Both the position numbers and the translations under genes were made by a program. This document shows, piece after piece, positions 32,701 through 38,544 of a DNA stretch of 38,544 nucleotides. Origin of the DNA: Longimicrobiales bacterium (GTDB taxonomy: Bacteria; Gemmatimonadota; Gemmatimonadetes; Longimicrobiales; Gaopeijiaceae); contig JANQDZ010000058.1 of the NCBI GenBank assembly GCA_028278645.1, forward strand, positions 1-38,544. The letters are read 5' to 3'. Positions within the stretch are counted from its first letter, which is position 1, and the number at the start of each line of letters is the position of its first letter. Under the pieces are notes generated by a model. It had not been told where the DNA came from, did no database searches, and worked only from the letters and a program-made list of their open reading frames with translations.

Positions 32701-33922
32701 AGACGGCGGTCGAATTGGAGTGGTCCTACCGAGGTCAGCGATGGCAGCAAAGGGTTCCACCGAATTTCGGCGCCTAGTCTTCGAACGTGCTGAGACCGTT
32801 GACGTGACGACGCTCCTCAATAGTGGTCGCTGGGTTTTCGATATGGAACCCCGATACACAGTGGGACTGATAGCACTGAAAAAGACGGCCATTTCGGGTG
32901 ACGCAATTGTCAGTCTGAGTGGTCCGTTCTCCAACCTCTCTCAGTATCGTGCTGGTTTGGTCAGAGAGCCGCCACGGTTTTACGGATCGGAAGTGAGACA
33001 GTGGAGCGACTCAGTCACTCTACCACTCCTCCCAGGCAAAGAGTCTGTCGATGTTCTCTCCCAGTTGGGCAAGGCCCCTAGGCTGGACATGGACGAAAAG
33101 AGCAGCTGGCGGGTGAGACCGATACAGGGAGATCTGAACGCCACGACCGGAGCGCCCTTGTTGGATTTCGAATCAGGGGACTGCCCGCCCGGATATTGGC
33201 CCGTATTCAAAGGTGAATCCTTCGACCTCTGGAATCCAGATACTGGATCGTACTACGCATGGGCCGACCCGGAGGTCGTCCTTCCAGAACTCCAGAATAG
33301 ACGCGAGCAGGCGAGTAGCAGGTCGGCCTTCTCAGAGTTCAGTGACGAATGGCGGTCAGACCCGGGGACCCTTCCGTGCCTCAAGCCGAGGATTGCCTTC
33401 AGAGACATCTCACGCGCAACGGACACCAGGACCGTACGCGCCGCACTGGTTCCCGGTGAGGTCATCATCACGCACCAAGCACCTTTCTTCGTCTGGCCGA
33501 GAGGGACCGCGAAGGAAGAAGCCTTTCTTCTGGGAGTGTTGAGTTCCATTCCTCTGGATTGGTTTGCACGACGCTTTGTCGAGACGCATCTCACCTTCTT
33601 CGTCATCAATCCATTTCCGATCCCTCGACCAGTGGCTGGCGATCCCTTGCGGGAAAAGGTGGTTCAGCTCGCTGGGCGACTTGCCGCTTCGGACGAGCGG
33701 TTTTCCGGGTGGGCGGACCTGGTGGAGGTAGGCTGGGGTCCCCTTCAGCCCGATGAGAAGGAGTATATGATCAACGAGCTTGACGCTGCCGTGGCTCACC
33801 TTTTCGGTCTCTCGGAGGTCCAACTCACCCACATCTTCGAGACCTTCCATGAAGGTTGGGATTACGAAGAGAGACTAACGGCGACCCTTGAGCACTTCCA
33901 CTCTCTTCGGAGGCTCCGATGA
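29753..33922 (+). CDS. Class I (Eco57I-like) DNA adenine methyltransferase, large, defence-type
   Basis: The 1389-residue protein has an N-terminal region (about 1-560) without a recognised motif and a gamma-type N6-adenine methyltransferase core: KATGSYFTK motif X region (587-594), motif I VADIAMGSGHF (635-645), VDLNETAVELARLSIWI (711-727) and catalytic GNPPW (892-896). The C-terminal 300 residues should include the target-recognition domain. The Eco57I/PglX-type architecture is used by type IIG enzymes and by methylases of BREX and DISARM. I see no nuclease motif here, so cutting would come from the partner. ATG 29753 follows AAGGG; the first 50 residues are less certain. Its stop overlaps the helicase start by ATGA. 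Confidence 0.85.
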   Translation: MPGTVIPADEVDRHKGLSGVNTFTPWRRTTRHSYSFLPPPRTVGLREKRVFLANREARAVQLDVQGKSVSGELFLGQGALGLEVVAFTAAHRPSFSSLRSAFEARAGRRAAPVLIAVLWGDDRAALFGPTSQNPMGVLEIPRTQASRICDVSLEAPDRHSAIRFLNRAIPQLEAPIPGLRNSGLFALQELRAGVPLREDWDEARRRSINVYSLRGRDLIHGLGFQTEHLPGPATILLAKGAKTAIAVFLERPEEIDTANQAFDGVSPVSFALARADRERLDYVVVSAGSTLRVYPAKPGVGTGRRGRTETYVEVNHDLLGEDHSGYLWLLFGADALSDGGTFQEILNRSEEFAVDLGARLRDRVYVEVVPQLAQAVSEARELKAPSQQELKSTYQAALEVLFRLLFVAYAEDKELLPLHQSAAYRDHSLKRIAQRLVEAKRAEKAFGSEGFYWREISLIWTAVDKGNPEWGVPAYNGGLFSSDPDTSATGALLADLSLPDSAFVPALTALLVDRSEEGVEGPVDFRSLSVREFGTIYEGLLESELSVAEQDLSVDPESGAYFPADLGTEVAVPAGEVYLHNAAGARKATGSYFTKAFAVDHLLDRALEPALDDHLGQLDELDTREAGKRFFEFRVADIAMGSGHFLVAAVDRIERRLSNYLASRNLPDVHDELFRLRQVAVEALGDEWAGDPIEDSQLLRRQIARRCIFGVDLNETAVELARLSIWIHTFVPGLPLSLLDYSLVRGNSLVGVATFDEAADLIVSDEADLFAFSATERLSSLQEPLNRLAGLTDANDAEIREAREIYEQTREAIRAENDFLTVLTASRIDSEIQAAVDQGQIATRLRQQGDVFSDRLIRRANDLLEGTNVLHFPVAFPHVFLGKRGGFDVILGNPPWEKAHVEEHEYWCRHVPGFRGLTQRERAARYPMLREERPDLARQFEAERRATDTVRALLLAGRYPGMGSGHPDLYKAFTWRFWDLVTPDGGRIGVVLPRSAMAAKGSTEFRRLVFERAETVDVTTLLNSGRWVFDMEPRYTVGLIALKKTAISGDAIVSLSGPFSNLSQYRAGLVREPPRFYGSEVRQWSDSVTLPLLPGKESVDVLSQLGKAPRLDMDEKSSWRVRPIQGDLNATTGAPLLDFESGDCPPGYWPVFKGESFDLWNPDTGSYYAWADPEVVLPELQNRREQASSRSAFSEFSDEWRSDPGTLPCLKPRIAFRDISRATDTRTVRAALVPGEVIITHQAPFFVWPRGTAKEEAFLLGVLSSIPLDWFARRFVETHLTFFVINPFPIPRPVAGDPLREKVVQLAGRLAASDERFSGWADLVEVGWGPLQPDEKEYMINELDAAVAHLFGLSEVQLTHIFETFHEGWDYEERLTATLEHFHSLRRLR

Positions 33923-36900
33923 GCCAACCGGAATTCATCGATAACCTGGATGGGAACACCCTTGAGGTGGCCCTTAAAGGTCGCCTTGAGCACCTCCTGG
34001 CCACGCTTCGAGATCCTGTCCGCCTCTCCGTGGCTACGGGATATTTCAACCCCGGGGGTTTTGGGCGACTCGCAGGGGTCTTGCGGCAGGCAGGAGGCAT
34101 CCGTTTGCTATTGGGGGCCGAACCGCTGCCCCCGGCGACCCTTCCGGAACGCCGGCTGGGGGAACCGAGGGGAGAGCGTTTCGAGGCCAGGCTAATCAGG
34201 CAGGTTTTGGAGCAAGGTGAGGAGAGGCTTCGTCGAGACCGAGACCGAATCCCGTTCGACCGTTCTTCGCATCAGGCAATTCTCGACCTTTTGGAGTTCC
34301 TAGAGTCCGGGAAGATTGAGGTCCGGCGTTACGAGGACCGCTTCCTTCACGGCAAGGCGTATCTCTTCTCGGATGGCAATGGAGTGATCGCCGGTTCGTC
34401 GAACTTCACCACCGCTGGGCTTACCACGAACCTGGAGCTCAACCTAGGTCAGTACCAACCGTCGGTTGTCGGTCAGGTTGAGGCATGGTTCGAGAAACTG
34501 TGGGACCAGGGCTCACCCTTCGACCTGGCCTCCATTTACGAAGCACGCTTCGGGGAGTACCACCCGTACCTCATCTATCTCCGCGTCCTCTGGGAGCGAT
34601 ACAGGCAAGAGCTGGCCGAGGAGGAAGAGGCGACCGGGCGGATTCAACTCACTCGTTTTCAATCCGATGGCGTTTTTCGGGCGAAGAGGATTCTTGATCG
34701 CTTTAATGGAGTCTTGGTGGCAGACAGTGTTGGGCTCGGAAAGAGCTTCATTGCCGGGGATCTCTTCACCGAGGTGATTGAGAAGAACCGACAGCGGGCC
34801 CTCCTCGTGGCACCAGCGCAGCTGAGAGACGGAAGCTGGGATCGATTCAAGGCAAGGTACCAGGTCGGCGTGGAAGTGGTATCCTACGAACAGCTGGCCA
34901 ATGACGTTCAGCTCGGCGGCGACGGCCACTCACTGAGAGCGGGACTGGACGAGTACTCCCTAATCGTCATTGACGAAGCACACGCGTTCAGGAATCCGGA
35001 TACAAAACGAGCACGAGCACTTCGGCACCTACTCCGAGGAGATCCTCCGAAGAAGGTGGTGATGCTCACGGCTACACCCGTGAACAACAGTCTCTGGGAC
35101 CTGTACGATCTCTTAGCCTACTTCGTGGGTCATGATGCGGCATTTGCCGACGCCGGAATCCCATCGCTCAAGAAGCGGTTTCAGGAAGCTGCTGGGGAAG
35201 ACCCCTTCTCCCTGAAGCCCGACGTCTTATTTGAGATTCTGGACGCGACGACGGTCCGGCGTACTCGCCATTTTGTGCAACGTTACTATCCTCGTGATCA
35301 CTTTCGGCTGCCCGATGGCACCGAGGTCCGGATAAAATTCCCGGAGCCGCATGTCTCCTCCAAAGCCTACGATCTGGACGACATTCTTCCCGGTTTCTTC
35401 GAGGAGTTCGCCGAGATTCTGGCGCCGGAAGAAGGGGAGCCCCTCCTAACCCTGGCAAGGTACTGGCCCAGCCGTTATCGACGGGACGGAGGAATTGAGG
35501 CGAGGGAAGCTGCTCTGGTGGGCCTCCTCCGTTCAGGGTTACTGAAGCGGTTCGAGTCTTCCGCCCAGGCCTTTGCCAATACGACGTCGAGGATGGTTCG
35601 AGCTCATGAGTTCTTCCTACAGGCTTTGGAGGAGGGAATCGTCCCATCACCCGAAGCGTTTGTACAGATTCATGAGACTGATTCAGACGAAGAGTGGGAA
35701 GAGCTACTGGATGGAGGCGAGAGCACCGAGGAACTGGAACTGGATGTAGACCGGCTCAAAGCCGATGTGCAGAACGATCTGACTCTCTTGGAGGGTCTTC
35801 GTGACCGCGCAGCTTCAGTGACCCCCCTGGATGATCCCAAACTCCGGCTACTCCGTGAACAGCTCGTTGCCGTCGCCGAATACTCAGAGAAGCACGCTAC
35901 GGGTGAACAGAGTCAACGCAATCTCCGGAAAGTGCTGATATTCAGCTACTTCGCTGACACGGTTGATTGGATAGCAGAGTACTTGGAAGAAATCCTCGCA
36001 ACGGACCGGCGGCTTGCTCAATACCGTGGGCGGCTGGCGGTCGTGAGCGGCACCGATTCGCACCGTGGCGTCTCTCGCCGAGAGGCGGTTTTTGGCTTCG
36101 TGCCGGAATCCTCGGAAGCTCCTCCAGGTTTGGATGAAGACCGGTTCGATATCTTGGTGACTACAGACGTCCTTGCTGAGGGCATGAACCTTCAGCAGTG
36201 CGGGAGGATAATCAACTATGATCTCCCGTGGAATCCGATGCGGTTGGTTCAACGGCACGGTCGGATCGACAGAATTGGGAGCCCACACCAGAAGGTTATT
36301 ATCACTTGTGTCTTTCCGGACAAGCAGTTGGAATCTCTGCTCGCCCTGGAGCTGAGGATCAGACGGAAACTCGCACAGGCCGCCGCATCCATCGGTCTTG
36401 ATCAGGTCGTGATCCCAGGCATAGAAAAGACGGAACAGGTTTTTTCCGAAACCAGATCGGAGATCGAAGCGCTAAGGAGAGGAGAAGCTGGCATCTTCCA
36501 AATGGGGGGAGAGGGCGTCCATGCTCACAGCGGGGAAGAATACAGGCAAGAACTGCGGCATGGACTCCAGCGTTGGCAGAACGAGATCAAGGATCTCCCC
36601 TGGGGCGTGGGCTCAGGGATCGTCTCCGGGGAAAGGGCGGGCCACTTCTTCTGTGCACGGGTGTTCGACCGAGTTTTCCTTCGGTTCGTTCCCTCCGACT
36701 TGGCGGAAGAAGTTGAAAGGGATTCACTTACCTGCCTCGGCATTATCGCTTGCGAGGAGGGTACGCAACGGGTCCTGCCCTCTGAAGCCGCTGAAGCAGC
36801 TTTCGACGCATGGGAACGTGCTCGTCGGGATATCTTCGAGGAGTGGGAACGGGGAACTGATCCGGCGAACCTTCATCCCGATGTTCGGCCCCTATTCCGT

Positions 36901-37191
36901 GCAGCGGCTGAACACGTTCGTCAATATCCGGCGGAAGGCATGACTCTTGAGGAACTGGATCGCCTGGCTGAGGCTCTCGAAGCTCCTTGGGGCATCCGAA
37001 TCGAGAAGGTTCTCAGGAAGGCGTTTAAGCCTGAAGAGGCGAGGGGAGGGGCGTCCACGAAATCGATTGCGAACGTCGTCAAGGAGCTGGGCCTTCAACC
37101 CTGGAGGGCTCCTGAGCCCCTCCCCCCAATTGAGGTTGACGAAGTTGATCTGGTAGTCTGGATGGCAGTCCAGGCCAAAGAGAATCCCTGA
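33919..37191 (+). CDS. PLD-nuclease / SNF2-like helicase fusion
   Basis: The 1090-residue protein has an N-terminal phospholipase D-like nuclease domain (residues about 1-200; HGKAYLFSDGNGVIAGSSNF at 144-163 is the HxK motif and GS-N element) and a superfamily 2 helicase: DSVGLGKS (269-276) Walker A, IDEAH (351-355), TATPVNN (384-390), VTTDVLAEGMNLQQC and QRHGRIDRIG at the C-terminal motor. A linker of about 300 residues lies between motor halves, as in SNF2/RapA-type proteins. It likely translocates on DNA and cuts or remodels it. Coupled to the methyltransferase by ATGA. It is the last gene of the island. Confidence 0.88.
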   Translation: MSQPEFIDNLDGNTLEVALKGRLEHLLATLRDPVRLSVATGYFNPGGFGRLAGVLRQAGGIRLLLGAEPLPPATLPERRLGEPRGERFEARLIRQVLEQGEERLRRDRDRIPFDRSSHQAILDLLEFLESGKIEVRRYEDRFLHGKAYLFSDGNGVIAGSSNFTTAGLTTNLELNLGQYQPSVVGQVEAWFEKLWDQGSPFDLASIYEARFGEYHPYLIYLRVLWERYRQELAEEEEATGRIQLTRFQSDGVFRAKRILDRFNGVLVADSVGLGKSFIAGDLFTEVIEKNRQRALLVAPAQLRDGSWDRFKARYQVGVEVVSYEQLANDVQLGGDGHSLRAGLDEYSLIVIDEAHAFRNPDTKRARALRHLLRGDPPKKVVMLTATPVNNSLWDLYDLLAYFVGHDAAFADAGIPSLKKRFQEAAGEDPFSLKPDVLFEILDATTVRRTRHFVQRYYPRDHFRLPDGTEVRIKFPEPHVSSKAYDLDDILPGFFEEFAEILAPEEGEPLLTLARYWPSRYRRDGGIEAREAALVGLLRSGLLKRFESSAQAFANTTSRMVRAHEFFLQALEEGIVPSPEAFVQIHETDSDEEWEELLDGGESTEELELDVDRLKADVQNDLTLLEGLRDRAASVTPLDDPKLRLLREQLVAVAEYSEKHATGEQSQRNLRKVLIFSYFADTVDWIAEYLEEILATDRRLAQYRGRLAVVSGTDSHRGVSRREAVFGFVPESSEAPPGLDEDRFDILVTTDVLAEGMNLQQCGRIINYDLPWNPMRLVQRHGRIDRIGSPHQKVIITCVFPDKQLESLLALELRIRRKLAQAAASIGLDQVVIPGIEKTEQVFSETRSEIEALRRGEAGIFQMGGEGVHAHSGEEYRQELRHGLQRWQNEIKDLPWGVGSGIVSGERAGHFFCARVFDRVFLRFVPSDLAEEVERDSLTCLGIIACEEGTQRVLPSEAAEAAFDAWERARRDIFEEWERGTDPANLHPDVRPLFRAAAEHVRQYPAEGMTLEELDRLAEALEAPWGIRIEKVLRKAFKPEEARGGASTKSIANVVKELGLQPWRAPEPLPPIEVDEVDLVVWMAVQAKENP

Positions 37192-37219
37192 GGCGGCGTC
37201 TGAGAAACAGTCACAATCA

Positions 37220-37313
37220 CAGTAACAGACACCCCTGATCGGTGGTCACTGCTGGTGAGCGAAGAGCTCAGAAAACGAACGTGTATGCCTCGCTATGACC
37301 CCCCTGAACCTTC
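37220..37313. other. Right end of the island, no gene
   Basis: Between the helicase stop and attR I find no coding potential. CAGTAAC at 37220-37226 echoes the repeats near int. CCTGA at 37303-37307 lies a short distance before the attR core, mimicking the tRNA anticodon stem. Confidence 0.4.
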
Positions 37314-37356
37314 CTTCGGATCAGGTGGTTGGGGGTTCGAGTCCCTCAGGGCGCGT
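37314..37356 (+). repeat. attR (direct repeat of the tRNA-Arg 3' half)
   Basis: It is identical over 43 bp to the tRNA copy at 19083-19125. Only the anticodon loop, T arm and 3' acceptor strand are present, so it cannot fold as a tRNA. Chromosomal sequence resumes after it. Confidence 0.95.
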
Positions 37357-37406
37357 TGCGGAAACAGGTCCCAGGGCAGCGAAGGAAACCTCGGGGGAGT
37401 CGGCGA

Positions 37407-37823
37407 TTGAAGCTCACCATTGAGGAGAACCGGGAAGCCATCAAGAGGTACCGGCATATCAAGCCGGCTTCTCACCCTGGTTCAATACCCTGCTCCGCAT
37501 CCTGCCCAGGCACCTCACGTACATGTACCCTCAAGCGGGGTCACGCCGGGCCCCATATCGCCCATGGCATGTTCAAACGCGTGGTGGCGGTATGGGATCG
37601 AGGTTATAAGGTCGCCGCACAGAATGTCACGACGGTCAGGCATCTCCGGCCCGATCCTCCCCTTCGCAAGAACACGGGTGGGTTCTTCACTACGCTCCGG
37701 GATCTCCGGAAGAGCATCGCCCGCAGAGAGCACTACATCGAGGCGGCGTTGTTTTTGGTCTTCGGCCTCGCCATGGTGGGGTTCGCCATAGACTGGGCCC
37801 TGCGGATTATGGGGTTGAAGTAA
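37407..37823 (+). CDS. Small membrane protein with Cys/His motif
   Basis: The frame starts at TTG 37407 preceded by GGGGGAG; a start inside attR (37329) has no ribosome site. The 138-residue product has [14 protein letters not shown] then [10 protein letters not shown] (Cys/His spacing of a small zinc-binding motif) and a C-terminal membrane helix ([20 protein letters not shown]). It is chromosomal, the first gene past the island. No function is known. Confidence 0.6.
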   Translation: MKLTIEENREAIKRYRHIKPASHPGSIPCSASCPGTSRTCTLKRGHAGPHIAHGMFKRVVAVWDRGYKVAAQNVTTVRHLRPDPPLRKNTGGFFTTLRDLRKSIARREHYIEAALFLVFGLAMVGFAIDWALRIMGLK

Positions 37824-37829
37824 GAGCCG

Positions 37830-38326
37830 GGTTCCCTCGCCAGGTCTCACGGCTCCTTACGCCACCGAGGCACTCGAGTATGTGAAAGGCCGGGTGTTGG
37901 ACGTGGGTTGTGGGGCCGGCCGCGTCTCGATCGTTCTACAAGAGAATGGGCACGACGTCTGACACCATCGTCATGTTCGGGAACAACTTCGGGCTCTTTG
38001 CCAGCGAGAAGCGGGCCCGGTGGCTGCTTCGGAGGTTCCACCGGCTCACCAGCGATGAGGGCCGGATCATCGCGGAATCTCTGGATCCTTATCAGACCGA
38101 CGAGGAGATTCACCTGGCCTATCATGAGACGAATCGCCGGCGGGGCCGCATGGGTGGCCAGATCCGCGTCCGGGTCCGATATAAGCTCCACCGGACTCCC
38201 TGGTTTGACTATCTCCTGGTCTCGGAGGAGGAGATGAGGGGTTTGTTGGAAGGCACCAGGTGGGAACTGAAACACGTTTTTGAATCGGGTAGCGGTCCTT
38301 ATTCCGCGGTGATTGAGAAGACATGA
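37830..38326 (+). pseudogene. Class I SAM-dependent methyltransferase, decayed
   Basis: Two pieces of one methyltransferase lie in different frames. The first encodes [14 protein letters not shown] then [22 protein letters not shown] (motif I) and stops at TGA 37960-37962. The second, beginning around 37961, encodes DTIVMFGNNFGLFASEKRARW through VRVRYKLHRTPWFDYLLVS to the normal end at 38326. The roughly 35 residues expected between GHDV and the DTIVMFGN motif (containing the acidic SAM-binding strand) are missing, and the N-terminal part before the fold is also short. An internal deletion with frameshift explains this. The 3' end overlaps the next gene by ATGA. Confidence 0.8.
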
Positions 38327-38544
38327 ATCCACGTCAGTACAAGCCATTGGTATTGGTCGCAGCGGTCCTGCTTTCCTCCTGCGACACTATTCTCAGCCCG
38401 GAAGAAGACCGGCGGGTGGGTGTCATCGCTTTCTACGACATGGGGGTGACAATCGGCGCTCCCGACACGGTCCAGATGGGTGTCCCGTTCGAGATCTCCA
38501 TCATGACCTATGGCAATGGGTGTATGAGCGAGGGGGCCACGGAA
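38323..38544 (+). CDS. Lipoprotein, 5' end only
   Basis: ATG 38323 overlaps the stop of the decayed methyltransferase (ATGA). The product begins with a basic N-terminus, a hydrophobic stretch (LVLVAAVLLSSC) and a lipobox Cys20, so it should be exported and lipid-anchored. The remaining 54 residues (for example VGVIAFYDMGV) show no recognised domain, and the gene runs off the window. Confidence 0.72.
   Translation, partial: MNPRQYKPLVLVAAVLLSSCDTILSPEEDRRVGVIAFYDMGVTIGAPDTVQMGVPFEISIMTYGNGCMSEGATE

Larger units (their letters stand above)
19083..37356 (+). mobile_element. tRNA-Arg-integrated genomic island (about 18.2 kb)
   Basis: The element is bounded by a 43-bp perfect direct repeat: one copy is the tRNA 3' half and the other lies at 37314-37356. 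A tyrosine integrase gene begins just inside the left end and reads inward; an excisionase-like gene, an HTH regulator and a P-loop ATPase lie inside. The cargo consists of nuclease, methyltransferase, helicase and unknown genes of the kinds found in defence islands. No capsid, tail or conjugation genes are seen, so it is a non-conjugative integrative element or satellite-like island. Confidence 0.93.

Noticed and set aside
29753-37191. BREX or DISARM locus
   Set aside because: The methylase and helicase resemble parts of these, but pglZ, brxC, brxL, drmA and drmB are absent from the island.
37314-37356. Second tRNA-Arg gene
   Set aside because: Only the 3' half is present; the 5' acceptor strand and D arm are missing, so it is attR.

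Overview
The window is high-GC bacterial chromosome carrying one complete integrated element. ADOP-type duplicated permeases, Kef-type and SSS transporters, a DUF222-type HNH remnant and an S10 peptidase suggest a Gemmatimonadota- or Acidobacteriota-like free-living bacterium. This is inference from gene content; there is no rRNA to settle it.

Left chromosomal arm (1-19124). After the 3' end of an HNH endonuclease gene come a sugar nucleotidyltransferase and an SSS symporter on the plus strand. A Kef-type antiporter with its flavodoxin-like partner, then galactokinase, lie on the minus strand. An S10 peptidase (plus) faces a tightly coupled five-gene minus-strand operon: S41-like lipoprotein, dicarboxylate/amino-acid symporter, class V aminotransferase, rsmD and a CHMI-like tautomerase. 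Then come a tartrate/malate/isopropylmalate-type dehydrogenase, an MscS channel, an ADOP permease and tRNA-Arg(UCG). Three tandem-repeat tracts (18, 19 and 21 bp units) sit within the first 5 kb.

Integrated island (19083-37356). A tyrosine integrase follows the tRNA, and a 43-bp perfect copy of the tRNA 3' half recurs at 37314-37356, bounding an element of about 18.2 kb. Inside are: integrase; a DUF5131 three-Cys protein translationally coupled to its partner TcmP; an unknown 199-aa protein; a DUF4145/HEPN-like protein; a DUF1508 mini-protein; an unknown protein with a SeqA/ribbon-helix-helix-like N-terminus; a DUF262-HNH nuclease; an HTH regulator; a P-loop ATPase coupled to an excisionase-like protein; and a coupled pair of a 1389-aa Eco57I-class adenine methyltransferase and a 1090-aa PLD-SNF2 helicase. 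The last pair has its own consensus-like promoter followed by an intrinsic terminator just before the methyltransferase, which looks like an attenuator. The content is typical of a defence island: lifecycle genes (int, HTH, ATPase, xis) surround several anti-invader candidates. The methyltransferase-helicase operon is the best candidate for an under-described system.

Right chromosomal arm (37357-38544). A small zinc-motif membrane protein is followed by a decayed class I methyltransferase and the start of a lipoprotein gene cut by the window end.
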